DNA of 64,000 bases from Streptomyces uncialis (lineage in GTDB: Bacteria; Actinomycetota; Actinomycetes; Streptomycetales; Streptomycetaceae): contig NZ_LFBV01000006.1 in NCBI RefSeq assembly GCF_001905345.1, forward strand, positions 466,283-530,282, read 5' to 3'. Below, one piece after another: positions 41,394 through 52,656 of this stretch. The notes under the pieces are model-generated. The model was not told the origin of the DNA, made no database searches, and worked only from the letters and a program-made list of their open reading frames with translations. Every line of letters begins with the position of its first letter. Positions within the stretch are counted from its first letter, which is position 1. Both the position numbers and the translations under genes were made by a program.

Positions 41394-41790
41394 GCCTTCC
41401 AAAGCATCAATCTTTCCTGGATGCACTGCGGATTTCGTAGGTGGAATCGGTGATTCCGCCTTACACCTCCCTGATTACGGGCCCGATCACCGTCATTGGC
41501 ACGGTGCTCCGGTGCCCCACGGCCCCCGGTAGAGGGCCGCCGGAACACAGCCCCACGCGCCCCCGCACGCCACCCTGCGCCCCGTCACGCCCCACCCCGC
41601 TCCGACCCGTCACGGGCGACCACCCGGCCCGTCCCGCCCGTCCGGTCGGGCCGGTCGGTCGGCCGGCCGGGCTGCCGGGCTGCCGGGCTGCGGTGAGCGC
41701 TCGGTGTGCCAGGGGTCGCAGGACGGGCGGCGGCACCCGGTGTGCCGGAGGACTCAGGACCGGCCCCCGGCACCCGATGCGCCAGGCGGC

Positions 41791-44748
41791 TCAGGACCGG
41801 CCGCGCGGTTTGCCACCGCGTGAGCTCCGCCTGCGCGTCGGCTCGGACCGCCGTTCCGCTTCCGGGGCCGACGCGATCGGCGTGAGCGGTACCACGACGG
41901 ATTCCGCGGCGGCGTCCGCCGCGCGTTCCACGGTCTCCGGCCCGCCGGGTCCTGCCCCGACCGGGTCCGGCGCCACGGCGGGTCCGGGAGCACCCGCCCC
42001 GGCCGGGGGTCCGCTCACGTCCGGCGCGGGCCTCACCTGGTCCGCGCCACCGGCGGCCGGTGCGGCACCGGGTTCCTGGACGACGGGCGCGGCGAGCGTG
42101 GCGGGCCGGGCGTCGGGGCGGGGCGCGATGTCCGCGCCGTCGGCACCGGGACGTGCCACCGGCTCCGGGACGGCCTCCGCCCGCGTCCGGGCGACGGGCT
42201 CGCGGAGCCGTTCCGGTTCCGGCGCGACGAGGCCGCCCGGCCCGCCCAGGTCGACCGGCCCGCCCAGGTCGACCGAGGCGGCGTGCTCGTCCCGGCTCGT
42301 CCGGCTGCCGTCCGAACCGGTGCCGCCGCTGTCCGGACCGTCCTGGACACCCGAGGCGGCCAGGGCATCCGAGGTACCCGAGACGGCCGATGCGCCCGAG
42401 GCATCCAGCGCCTGCGGAGCATCAGAGGCCTGCGGGGCGTGCGCGGCGTCCGGAACACCCGAGATGCCCAGGACCCGCGGGACACCCTGCCCAGCCCGAC
42501 CACCCGGAGCGCCCTGACCACCCGGAACACCCGGAGCACCCGGAGCACCAAGGCCGTCCGGACTGTCCGGACTGTCCGGGCCGTCGTGCGCGTCGCGCGG
42601 GCCGTCCGGGCCGTCCGGGCCGTCCGGGCCGATCCCACCACCAGGGGCGGACACCGTCGTGCTCCCCGCCGTCCGGCTGGCCGTCGCCACGCCCGTGTCC
42701 GCGCCCGCGCCCCCGTACTCGTACCCGTCCGGCCCGGCCGGGTCCTCGCCCAGCATCCGCTCGGCCGCGTTGCGGTGCAGCTGCGCGGTCGAGGAGTCCC
42801 CGAGCCGGTCGAGGGTGTCCGCCAGCCGGAGCTGGAGCGCGGCCTGGAGCCGGGCGTCGTCGGCCCTGCGTGCCCACTCGACGGCCTCGTGGCAGGTGCC
42901 GAGCGACTCGTCGGGGCGGCCCGCGTACTCCTGCACCCGGGCCAGCTCGCTGAGCGCGCGGGCCACCGCGGGGATGTCCCCGGCCCTGCGGTGCCCGGAC
43001 ACCGCCGAACGCCAGTTGCGCAGGGCGTCGCCGTAGCGGCCCGCGTAGGTCTGCACCCCCGCGATCCGGCCGTGCAGCCGGGCCGCGTCCTCCCCTTCGC
43101 CGCGGGCCAGCCGCTGGGCCAGCGCGCGTCCGTACCAGTCGGCGGCCCGGTACCAGTCCCCCAGCTCCTGATAGGCGCCGCCGACGGACTCCATCGCGCG
43201 GCCGGTCGCGTACGGGTCCCGGGCCTGCCGTCCGGCGTCCAGCGCGGCCCGGTAGCGGACCAGGGCGTCCTGGGTGCGGCCGGTGCGGGCGTCCAGGTCG
43301 GCGAGGTTCAGCAGGGCGGCGGCGCGTTCACGCGGGAGGTCGCGGCGCTCGGCCACGTCCAGGACCAGCGCGTGGATGCCGTACAGGTCGGGGGCGGCGG
43401 CCCCGGTGCCCTCATGGGCGACGAGCGCCCGGGTCAGCGCGGCCATCAGCCGGCGGGCCAGGGTGTCCAGCTCGCCGTCCGCGACGGCCGTCCGGGCGGC
43501 GGCGAGCAGCGCGGGCCGCCGGATGCGCAGCCAGTCGGCGGCGGCCCGCGGGTTGGGGAAGCGCAGCGCGCGCGGGAGCCCGGCGAGCCGGCTCTGGGCC
43601 AGGGCGTCGTCGGTCTGGGTGATCGCGCGGCAGGACTGGAGCAGCCGTACGGTCCGCTCCAGCATGCGGGCCCGCGCGAGCTGGACCTCGGCGGGCCGGT
43701 CCTTGGTCTCGGTGAGGTTGCGCAGCAGGGGGACGAGGCAGTCGGGGACCTCGTACTGCGGGAGCGGGGAGTCGACGCGGCGCAGCAGGCCGAGCGCGGT
43801 GAAGTCGTCGAGGGTCGACCGGGCGGCGGAGACCGAGCAGCCCGCGAGGGCGGACGCGGTGTGCGGGTCGGCGAGGCCGCCGGGGGTGAGGCTGAGCAGT
43901 CGCAGTATCCGGGCCGCGACGGCGGGCAGGGCCTCGTAGGAGTGGTGGAAGACCCGGGCCAGGACGGGGCCGTCCTCGGACCGGGCGCGCAGCCGTTTGG
44001 CGAGGTCCGCGACGGACGACTTGGGGCGGGCGGCGAGCCAGCCGCCGGCGAGGACGAGCGCGGCGGGCTGGGCGCCGCATTCCTCGACGAGTCCTTCGGC
44101 GGCGAGCGGGTCGACGGTGACGCGTACGGAGCCGGTCCAGCGGGTGAGGAGCTCCACGGCCGACTTGGTGTCGAGGCCGCCGAGGGTGCAGGGCCGTACG
44201 TCGGCGACGCCGGTCAGGGGGCCCTCGGTGACGGCGAGGACCAGGCTGGACGGGGTGGGCGGCACCAGTTCGTCGACCTGTTCGGCGTCGGCGGCGCCGT
44301 CGAGGAGGAGCAGTACGCGCCGGTCGGTGAGGGCTTCGCGCAGATCGGCGGTCAGGTCGTCGGCGGACGCCCCCGCGGGGGCGGGGACGCCGAATGCGTC
44401 GAGGAGCGCGCGGGCGGCCCGGTCGGTGGGGACGGGGGTGCCGTCGGGTTCGGTGAGCCGGGCCCGGAGCACCCCGTCGGGGTAACGGTGCGCGACCTGC
44501 CGGACGAGTTCGTCGGCGAGGGCGGTGCGGCCCGAGCCGGGGCGTCCGGCGATGAGCAGCACGCGCGCGCGTGGCGCCTTCTTCCCGGCGATGGTGTCGA
44601 GGCCGGCGCGTTCGATGTCGGCGCGCAGCTCCTTCAACTCCCGGGTCCGTCCGAGGAACTGACTCTCCGTGGGGGCGGTCGCCGACGCACGGGGCCGCCC
44701 GCCCCCGGAAAGCCGGGTGCCGTCGGTGTCCACCGCCTGATCCGTCAC
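41791..44748 (-). CDS. STAND-type ATPase with TPRs and long disordered tail
   Basis: 985-residue signalling ATPase. Residues 30-60 start an NB-ARC-like module (FLGRTRELKEL); the P-loop is GRPGSGRT (68-75), with Arg74 where lysine is usual. Walker B is RVLLLLDGA. A winged-helix part is followed by a TPR array (about 430-650: AALLNLADLDARTGRTQDAL, GGAYQELGDWYRAADWYGRAL, LSELARVQEYAGRPDESL). The last 310 residues are low-complexity with GPDGPDGPDGP and GAPGAPGVPGG collagen-like runs, ending in a basic RRRSSRGGKPRGRS. GTG start with GGGAG 8 nt ahead. The family acts as nucleotide switches with a ligand-sensing repeat domain; the ligand is unknown. Confidence 0.85.
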   Translation of the reverse strand: MTDQAVDTDGTRLSGGGRPRASATAPTESQFLGRTRELKELRADIERAGLDTIAGKKAPRARVLLIAGRPGSGRTALADELVRQVAHRYPDGVLRARLTEPDGTPVPTDRAARALLDAFGVPAPAGASADDLTADLREALTDRRVLLLLDGAADAEQVDELVPPTPSSLVLAVTEGPLTGVADVRPCTLGGLDTKSAVELLTRWTGSVRVTVDPLAAEGLVEECGAQPAALVLAGGWLAARPKSSVADLAKRLRARSEDGPVLARVFHHSYEALPAVAARILRLLSLTPGGLADPHTASALAGCSVSAARSTLDDFTALGLLRRVDSPLPQYEVPDCLVPLLRNLTETKDRPAEVQLARARMLERTVRLLQSCRAITQTDDALAQSRLAGLPRALRFPNPRAAADWLRIRRPALLAAARTAVADGELDTLARRLMAALTRALVAHEGTGAAAPDLYGIHALVLDVAERRDLPRERAAALLNLADLDARTGRTQDALVRYRAALDAGRQARDPYATGRAMESVGGAYQELGDWYRAADWYGRALAQRLARGEGEDAARLHGRIAGVQTYAGRYGDALRNWRSAVSGHRRAGDIPAVARALSELARVQEYAGRPDESLGTCHEAVEWARRADDARLQAALQLRLADTLDRLGDSSTAQLHRNAAERMLGEDPAGPDGYEYGGAGADTGVATASRTAGSTTVSAPGGGIGPDGPDGPDGPRDAHDGPDSPDSPDGLGAPGAPGVPGGQGAPGGRAGQGVPRVLGISGVPDAAHAPQASDAPQALDASGASAVSGTSDALAASGVQDGPDSGGTGSDGSRTSRDEHAASVDLGGPVDLGGPGGLVAPEPERLREPVARTRAEAVPEPVARPGADGADIAPRPDARPATLAAPVVQEPGAAPAAGGADQVRPAPDVSGPPAGAGAPGPAVAPDPVGAGPGGPETVERAADAAAESVVVPLTPIASAPEAERRSEPTRRRSSRGGKPRGRS

Positions 44749-44868
44749 GGGCCACGCTCCCGTTCCACTGCGCGCAGGTGCCCGCCGGGGCTCCGGACGG
44801 GGTGCTTTCAGAGCCTAGTTCACGCTCTGCGACGAACAGTGAGGAGCACGGCGGGCGGGGCGGGAGCG

Positions 44869-44900
44869 TCGCCCGATCGGATGATCAGCCGATCGGGCGA
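44869..44900 (-). terminator. 12-bp stem terminator after Nudix gene
   Basis: Perfect arms 44869-44880 and 44889-44900 with an 8-nt loop, 94 nt past the Nudix hydrolase stop. It separates that gene from the STAND ATPase gene. Confidence 0.75.
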
Positions 44901-44993
44901 TTCACCCGGGCCGGTGGCCGGACGGATGTTCGGACCGCCTGGTTCCGGGGCGGGCGGCCCGGCCGCGGAGCGGAACGCGAGGGGCCGGGCGGA

Positions 44994-45620
44994 TCAGACC
45001 TCGAAGGGCCGGGCGGGCCAGGGCGCGTCGGCGGGGCGCAGCGCGTCGAGTCCGTCGCCGGCGCGGGCCGCGACCAGTGCCAGCACGCCCACGACCAGGC
45101 AGTTGTTGTGCAGGTCCCCGGCGAGGGCGCCCCGGACGAGATCCTGGAGGGGGACCGCGGTGACCGCCATGTCGAGCTCCTCGTGCTCGACGGCGTACCG
45201 CTCGTCCTCGGCCTCGGAGAGCTCCCGGGCGAGGAAGATCCGGACGGCCTCGTCGCAGCCGCCGGGTGTCGTGTACAGATCGGTGAGGACGCGCCAGTCC
45301 TCGGCCTTGATGTGGGCTTCCTCGTACAGCTCGCGGCGCGCGGCGTGCAGCGGGTTCTCGCCGGGGACGTCGAGGAGTCCGGCCGGGATCTCCCACAGCC
45401 GCTGCCGTACGGGGTGGCGGTACTGGTTGAGGACCGTGACCCGGTCCTGGCCGTCCAGGGCGAGGACGGCGACCGAGCCGGGGTGGACCTGGTAGTCGCG
45501 GCGGGCGACGGAGCCGTCGGGCATGACCACGTCGTCGGTGCGCACCGAGGTCTTGGCACCGGTGAACGGGGTCACGCTCGCCCGGGTCTCCCACTCCTCC
45601 GGGGTGTCCTTGATGATCAT
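44994..45620 (-). CDS. Nudix hydrolase, ADP-ribose pyrophosphatase type
   Basis: 208-residue Nudix hydrolase. The box (PAGLLDVPGENP, then ARRELYEEA) has the ADP-ribose pyrophosphatase form with one extra residue in the first loop, common in actinobacteria. HNNCLVVGVLAL is the typical C-terminal element. It probably splits ADP-ribose into AMP and ribose-5-phosphate. It lies downstream of pyrG but is insulated by two hairpins, one a T-tract terminator, so it likely has its own promoter in the 140-bp gap. ATG at 45618-45620; AGGACAGCTCG precedes it. Confidence 0.9.
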   Translation of the reverse strand: MIIKDTPEEWETRASVTPFTGAKTSVRTDDVVMPDGSVARRDYQVHPGSVAVLALDGQDRVTVLNQYRHPVRQRLWEIPAGLLDVPGENPLHAARRELYEEAHIKAEDWRVLTDLYTTPGGCDEAVRIFLARELSEAEDERYAVEHEELDMAVTAVPLQDLVRGALAGDLHNNCLVVGVLALVAARAGDGLDALRPADAPWPARPFEV

Positions 45621-45661
45621 TTCGAGCTGTCCTCCGTACCGTCACCGGCGTCGACGAAAAA

Positions 45662-45695
45662 CCGGGGCGCGTGCCCGTGAAGGCACGCGCCCCGG
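45662..45695 (-). terminator. intrinsic terminator after pyrG with T tract
   Basis: Perfect 14-bp arms (45662-45675 and 45682-45695), 6-nt loop, followed on the minus strand by TTTTTCG. A second perfect palindrome (45721-45750) precedes it, directly after the pyrG stop. The T tract is rare for this genome and makes this a strong call. Confidence 0.9.
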
Positions 45696-45759
45696 CTCAC
45701 CGTATCGCGGGTCGCCGTCCGTCCCCTCCGCCCGGCCGGGCGGAGGGGACGGCGGTGGG

Positions 45760-47418
<1,659 letters not shown>

Positions 47419-47903
47419 GGGCAAGAGGGGGCTCCCGTGGTCGCGGTCTGAGATGCGGATCGGCGCCCGGCCCGGAAGAATCGGGAGGTGCCTGCGCTGC
47501 GGTTCGGGGGTCTCGTCGCTGTCGCTGGGACTCCTGCGAGCCCACCGGTCCACGGGCTACCAGGGTATCAGCGACACGAGGCGACCGCGTCCGGCCACAC
47601 TCCGCTTCCAGCCCACCACAGAAGTCACACCAGCCCCGCACACCCTTCGCACCGCAGTCGAGCGACACGCTTCGGACGCTCACCCCGATGGCGCAAACCT
47701 GTTCACCTGAGCGGGCACCGCAACCCCTGAGCGCGTCGTATCCTCTTCGGACATTGCTGCCGAGCCAGGCCGGCAAAACGGCACCACCCCCGCCCGTCCC
47801 CCGGTAACACGAGCCCGTCGGCACGCCCTTGACTGGATCATCTGACCGCAGAGCCAGCCCCCGCTCCGGGGGCCGGGCGGCGGCCGTTCTACTGGAGTTG
47901 CAC
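47419..47903. other. divergent promoter gap between pyrG and GH15 gene
   Basis: 485 bp without a gene. The rightward side has TATCCT at 47739-47744 and TTGACT at 47829-47834; neither pairs convincingly. The leftward side has a TGATACCCTGGTAG patch near 47560-47575 that could be the pyrG -10 region. Confidence 0.4.
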
Positions 47904-49703
47904 GTGGCCGGGCGCATCGAGGATTACGCACTCATCGGGGACATGCAGACCGCCGCCCTGGTCTGCCGGGACGGAACCGTGGACTGGCTGTGCCTTCCCC
48001 GGTTCGACTCCCATGCCGTCTTCGCCGCGCTGCTCGGTACCGAGGAGCACGGTTTCTGGCGGCTGGGCCCCGCACATGGCGACGCCGCACCCCCCAGGTC
48101 CGACCGCCGGACCTACCGCGGCGACTCGCTCATCCTGGAATCCGAGTGGGACACACCCGACGGAACCGTCCGTGTGACGGATTTCATGCCGCCCCGGGAC
48201 GGCGCACCACAGCTGATCCGCATCGTCGAAGGCGTATCCGGACACGTTCCGATGCGTTCGGCGCTGCGAATGCGGTTCTCCTATGGCCGGATCGTGCCCT
48301 GGGTGCACAAGGTCGAGAACCGCACGGTCGCCGTCGCCGGACCCGATTCGGTTTGGCTGGACACCGACGTGGAGACCTTCGGCGAGGATCTGACGACCTA
48401 CGCCGACTTCACGGTCTCCGCCGGGGAACGGGTCGCCTTCACCCTGTCCTGGCAGCCCTCGCACCGCGAGGCCCCGGCCGTCGGGGAACCCGAGGCGGCC
48501 CTGGAGGCGACCGCCGACTTCTGGCGCGAGTGGGTCGAGCACTGCACGTACCACGGGCCCTACCGCGAGGCCGTGGTCCGCTCCCTGATCACCCTCAAGG
48601 CGCTCACCTACGCCCCGACCGGCGGGATCGTCGCCGCCCCCACCACCTCCCTCCCGGAGGAGATCGGCGGGGTGCGCAACTGGGACTACCGCTTCACCTG
48701 GCTGCGCGACGCCGCGATCACCCTCTCCTCGCTGCTGCGCACCGGCTACCGCGAGGAGGCCCGCGCCTGGCGCGAGTGGCTGCTGCGGGCCGTCGCGGGC
48801 GACCCGGAGAACCTCCAGATCATGTACGGCATCGCCGGGGAACGGGAACTCGGCGAGAGCGAGCTGGACTGGCTGCCCGGCTACGAGAACTCCGGCCCCG
48901 TACGGGTCGGCAACGGCGCCGCCCACCAGCTCCAGCTCGATGTCTACGGCGAGGTCACCGAGGCCCTGCACCTGGCCCATATGACCGGGCTGGCCCGCAA
49001 CGACTACGCCTCACTGCTCCAGCTGCGCCTCATCGGCTACCTGGAGAAGCACTGGACGGAGCCCGACGAGGGCATCTGGGAGGTGCGCGGCCCGCGCCGC
49101 CACTTCGTCCACTCCAAGGTCATGGCCTGGGTCGCCGTCGACCGCACCATCAAGCTCATCGAGTCCGGGGACGCCGAAGGCCCCCTGGAGCGCTGGCGGC
49201 AGATGCGCGACGACATCCACCGCGATGTCTGCGAGAAGGGCTACGACAAGGAACGCAACACGTTCACCCAGTCCTACGGATCCCGTGAACTCGACGCGTC
49301 CCTGCTCCTCATCCCCCAGATGGGCTTCCTGCCGCCCGACGACAAGCGCGTCATCGGCACCATCGAGGCCATCCAGCGCGAGCTGTCCACCTCCGACGGC
49401 TTCATCCTGCGCTACCCCACCGCCGGCGACGACGCCGGTGTGGACGGCCTCGCGGGCGACGAGGGCGCCTTCCTCGCCTGCTCCTTCTGGCTCGCCGACG
49501 ACCTCGCGATGATCGGCCGGGTCGACGAGGCCCGCAAGCTCTTCGAGAAGCTGCTCGCCCTGCGCAACGACCTCGGCCTCCTCGCCGAGGAATGGGACCC
49601 CCATCTGAAGCGCCAGGTCGGCAACTTCCCGCAAGCTTTCAGCCATGTTCCGCTCATCGACACCGCCCTCAGGCTCACCGCGTCGGGCGCCTACGGGGGC
49701 TGA
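47904..49703 (+). CDS. glycoside hydrolase family 15 (trehalase/glucoamylase-like)
   Basis: 599-residue cytoplasmic enzyme. It has an N-terminal beta-sandwich starting RIEDYALIGDMQTAALVCRDGTVDWLCLPRFDS, and an (alpha/alpha)6 barrel with NWDYRFTWLRDAAITL (general acid/base region) and LAEEWDPHLKRQVGNFPQAFSH near the end (base Glu). Actinobacterial members are trehalases or glucan glucosidases. GTG at 47904 is chosen, with GGAG 6 nt upstream; 25 earlier in-frame residues are low-complexity. It has no signal peptide, so the substrate would be an intracellular glucan or trehalose. It is followed by a PucR regulator 148 bp on. Confidence 0.92.
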   Translation: MAGRIEDYALIGDMQTAALVCRDGTVDWLCLPRFDSHAVFAALLGTEEHGFWRLGPAHGDAAPPRSDRRTYRGDSLILESEWDTPDGTVRVTDFMPPRDGAPQLIRIVEGVSGHVPMRSALRMRFSYGRIVPWVHKVENRTVAVAGPDSVWLDTDVETFGEDLTTYADFTVSAGERVAFTLSWQPSHREAPAVGEPEAALEATADFWREWVEHCTYHGPYREAVVRSLITLKALTYAPTGGIVAAPTTSLPEEIGGVRNWDYRFTWLRDAAITLSSLLRTGYREEARAWREWLLRAVAGDPENLQIMYGIAGERELGESELDWLPGYENSGPVRVGNGAAHQLQLDVYGEVTEALHLAHMTGLARNDYASLLQLRLIGYLEKHWTEPDEGIWEVRGPRRHFVHSKVMAWVAVDRTIKLIESGDAEGPLERWRQMRDDIHRDVCEKGYDKERNTFTQSYGSRELDASLLLIPQMGFLPPDDKRVIGTIEAIQRELSTSDGFILRYPTAGDDAGVDGLAGDEGAFLACSFWLADDLAMIGRVDEARKLFEKLLALRNDLGLLAEEWDPHLKRQVGNFPQAFSHVPLIDTALRLTASGAYGG

Positions 49704-49839
49704 CCCCGCGCGCGTGAGCGCGCTCCCGCTGATCCCCGGCCGCCGTGCCCCGTGTTCCGTGCCTCGCACACCACGGGCCCCGGAGGTCGGGGATCACCGC
49801 TGCTCAGGGTCCACGCTGGGCCCGGCGCCGCCGGACGGG

Positions 49840-49845
49840 TAGCGT
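49840..49845 (+). promoter_or_regulatory. -10 box TAGCGT, leaderless PucR gene
   Basis: TAGCGT ends 6 nt before ATG 49852 and there is no Shine-Dalgarno sequence, pointing to a leaderless transcript. Confidence 0.5.
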
Positions 49846-49851
49846 CCCAGC

Positions 49852-51504
49852 ATGGACAGACAGGACGTGCTGGGCACCACGGGCGGAATCACCGTACAGC
49901 GGGCCCTGGAACTACCGGGGCTGCGCGGCGGCCTCCCGGAGGTCGTCGCCTGCGCGGACCGCCTCCACCGCACCGTCCGCTGGGTCCACGCGGGCGAGGC
50001 CCCGAACATCGCCTCCCTGCTGAAGGGCGGCGAGCTCCTCCTCACGACCGGCCTCGGCCTGAGCACCCGCCCCGCCGAACAGCGCGTCTTCGTCCGCGGA
50101 CTCGCCGAACGGGGCATCGCCGCCCTCGTCGTCGAACTCGGCCCCCGCTTCCCCCGGCTGCCCCCCGCCCTGGTGGATACCGCGCGGACCGCCGGACTCC
50201 CCCTCGTCCAGCTCCACCGCGAGGTGCCGTTCGTGACGGTCACCGAGGAGGTCCACACCGAGATCGTCAACGGCCACTACGCGCTGCTCCAGCGCGCGGA
50301 GGAGGTCTCCCGGCGCTGCACCGAGGCACTACTCGACGGCGGCGGGGTGCCCCAGGTGCTCACCATCCTCGCCGGGTTCGGCGGCAACCCCGTCTTCCTG
50401 GAGACCCCGGACGGCCGGCTCCTGTACGCGGCCGGCGCCGGGACCGAGGGCGCCGACCCGCTCCAGGTGTGGGACAAGCTGCGCGGTGGGCGGGCCGCCC
50501 GCGAGGACCCGCCCGGCGGCGCCGTGGTGATCGACGTACCCGGCGGCGGCACCGGCGGCCAGGGGCCCGCCTCCCCCCGCGCGCGGCTGGTCCTGCTGCC
50601 CGTCGCGGGCCCGCCCGCACCCGTCCACCGGATGGCGGCGGAACGCGCGGCGGCCTCCCTCGCCGTGGTCCTGATGCAGGCCCGGCAGGACGAGGAACTG
50701 GCCGCCCGGGGCCGCGGCGACTTCCTCACCGACCTCGCCGAGGGCCGCGTCACCCCCGGGGACGCCCCCGCGCAGGCCCAGGTCCTGGGCTTCCGGCCCG
50801 GTGCCTCCCCCCTGCTGCCGGTGGTGATGAGGCTCCCCGAGGGCAGCGGACTGTCCGCGGGCGGCGGCTGGGCCGTCCTCGCCCGCGCGGTCAACGAGGA
50901 ACTCGCCTCCGTCGGGGTCCCGGTCCTGCTCGGGGTCCGCCCCGTCGAAGGACGGGTCCCGCTGCTCGTCGCGCTACGGACCGAAGAGGACCGTGAGGCG
51001 GTCGCCGACCGGGTCGCGGCGGCGCTGCGGGCGGGCGTCGAACGCGCGGGACTGCGGCACACGGGCACCCGCGCCCCGACCGTGGTCGTCGGCGCCACCG
51101 GCGGCTGGACGGCCGCCTCCGCGGGGCTGCGGCACGCCGCGGAGACCGCGACCGCCGCCCAGGGCCTCGGCGAACGCCCCTGGTACGACGCGCGGCGACT
51201 CGACATCGACCTGCTGCTGTGGCGGCTGCGGGACCACCCGGACCTCGCCGCGTTCGTCGACCGGGCCATCGGTCCGCTGCGCGCCTACGACAGCCGGGCG
51301 AAGCCGCCGCTGCTGCCCACCCTGGAGACCTATCTGGCGCACGCCGGACGCAAGGCGGAGACCGCCCGCGAACTGCACCTCAACCGCCAGACGCTCTACA
51401 ACCGGCTCGCCCGCATCGGGGAACTCCTCGGCACCGACCTCGACGACCCGCAGACCGTGCTGGCGCTGAGCCTGGCCCTGCGGGCCCGTCGGCACGTCGG
51501 CTGA
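49852..51504 (+). CDS. PucR-family transcriptional regulator
   Basis: 550-residue regulator. The N-terminal PucR domain (about 12-135: ITVQRALELPGLRGGLPEVVA, VRWVHAGEAPNIASLLKGGELLLTTG) is followed by a GGDEF-like degenerate middle and a C-terminal helix-turn-helix (LLPTLETYLAHAGRKAETARELHLNRQTLYNRLARIGELLG). PucR proteins typically activate purine, nitrogen or amino-acid catabolic genes in response to a metabolite. No catabolic operon is next to it. The stop is only 12 bp from the end of the convergent glycosyltransferase gene, leaving no room for a separate terminator, so the two transcripts probably overlap. Confidence 0.92.
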   Translation: MDRQDVLGTTGGITVQRALELPGLRGGLPEVVACADRLHRTVRWVHAGEAPNIASLLKGGELLLTTGLGLSTRPAEQRVFVRGLAERGIAALVVELGPRFPRLPPALVDTARTAGLPLVQLHREVPFVTVTEEVHTEIVNGHYALLQRAEEVSRRCTEALLDGGGVPQVLTILAGFGGNPVFLETPDGRLLYAAGAGTEGADPLQVWDKLRGGRAAREDPPGGAVVIDVPGGGTGGQGPASPRARLVLLPVAGPPAPVHRMAAERAAASLAVVLMQARQDEELAARGRGDFLTDLAEGRVTPGDAPAQAQVLGFRPGASPLLPVVMRLPEGSGLSAGGGWAVLARAVNEELASVGVPVLLGVRPVEGRVPLLVALRTEEDREAVADRVAAALRAGVERAGLRHTGTRAPTVVVGATGGWTAASAGLRHAAETATAAQGLGERPWYDARRLDIDLLLWRLRDHPDLAAFVDRAIGPLRAYDSRAKPPLLPTLETYLAHAGRKAETARELHLNRQTLYNRLARIGELLGTDLDDPQTVLALSLALRARRHVG

Positions 51505-51516
51505 GGACGCGTCCGC

Positions 51517-52656
51517 TCAGCGCAGCACCAGCGGCCGGGTCAGCTCGTCGTACACGCTGAGGACCTGCGCCACGGTCTCGTCCTCGGTGGGCCATGTCGC
51601 CGCCTGGGCGACCCCCCGGTCCCGCAGCGCGTCACGGTACGCGGCGTCGCCCAGGACCCGCGCGACGGCGTCCCCGAGGGCGCCCGCGTCACCGTAGGGC
51701 ACGAGCGACGCGGCGTCCCCCACCAGCTCGGGCGTACCGCCGACCGCGCTGGCGATCAGCGGCACCCGCGCCCGCAGCGCCTCCTGTGCCACCGGCGAGC
51801 GCGCCTCCCAGCGACTGGTCAGCAGCGCCGCGTCGGCCCCGGCCAGGATCTCCGGCGAGTCGTCCCGGCGGCCCAGCAGCCGGACCGGCAGCCGCTCCGC
51901 CTCGATCCGCCGCTGGAGCTGCCCCCTGAGCGGCCCCTCCCCCGCGATGACCAGCAGCGGCACGGGGTCCAGCCCCAGCCACGTGTGCGCGGCGTCCAGC
52001 AGGGTCTCGTAGCCCCGGTGCGCGTCGAGGGAGCCGACGGCGACGAGCAGCGGCCGTCCGACCGCGCCCAGTTCGGCCCGCGCCTTGCCCCGGACGACCT
52101 CACGGTCCTCCGGGCTCATGTCCTCGGCCGGGTCCGTGTCCCGCGCGGGGAACGCCACGGCCGCCAACCGCGCGTCCCTGGCACCCCGCCGCCGGGCCCG
52201 GTCCACTAAATCGCAGCAGGTACCGAGCACCACGGACGCGGCCCGCGCGACCCGGCGCTCCATCAGCCGCACCACCTGCGCGCGTGGCCCCTGCGCGTGC
52301 ACGCGCGCGTGCCAGGTGACGACCAGCGGCACCCTCAGCCCGCGCAGGGCGAGCGCGGCCCGCAGCCCGGCGTTCACCCCGTGCGCGTGTACGAGGTCCG
52401 CGTCCGCGCACTCGGCCCGCAGCGCCGCCACGGACGCGGGGTCGCCGCGCCGGGCCACCGGCACGTACCGGGCACCCACCGCGTCGAACGTATGGCTCTC
52501 CCCCACCTCGGCGGGGGCGCACACCGTCACCCGCACGCCCCTCGCGACCAGACCGGCCGACAGCGACCGCACATGCGCGCCGCTGCCCGCACTCCCGCCA
52601 CCGAGCACCTGCACGGTACGCAGCGGGGTCTGACCGTGCGGCGCATGGCTGCTCAC
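51517..52656 (-). CDS. glycosyltransferase family 4
   Basis: 379-residue GT-B glycosyltransferase. The N-terminal acceptor domain begins TVQVLGGGSAGSGAHVRSLSAGL; the C-terminal nucleotide-sugar domain has LLVAVGSLDAHRGYETLLDA, VIAGEGPLRGQLQRRI and SRWEARSPVAQEALRARVPLIASAVGGTPELV, with Glu/Ala-rich donor-site residues as in GT4. GTG at 52654-52656 is chosen, with AGGAG 10 nt upstream; a 30-residue longer reading lacks a binding site. No neighbouring cell-wall or secondary-metabolite genes reveal its acceptor. Confidence 0.9.
   Translation of the reverse strand: MSSHAPHGQTPLRTVQVLGGGSAGSGAHVRSLSAGLVARGVRVTVCAPAEVGESHTFDAVGARYVPVARRGDPASVAALRAECADADLVHAHGVNAGLRAALALRGLRVPLVVTWHARVHAQGPRAQVVRLMERRVARAASVVLGTCCDLVDRARRRGARDARLAAVAFPARDTDPAEDMSPEDREVVRGKARAELGAVGRPLLVAVGSLDAHRGYETLLDAAHTWLGLDPVPLLVIAGEGPLRGQLQRRIEAERLPVRLLGRRDDSPEILAGADAALLTSRWEARSPVAQEALRARVPLIASAVGGTPELVGDAASLVPYGDAGALGDAVARVLGDAAYRDALRDRGVAQAATWPTEDETVAQVLSVYDELTRPLVLR

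Noticed and set aside
42283..45495. 1070-residue rightward ORF
   Set aside because: Antisense to the STAND ATPase and Nudix genes; Gly/Val/Glu-rich with no domain.
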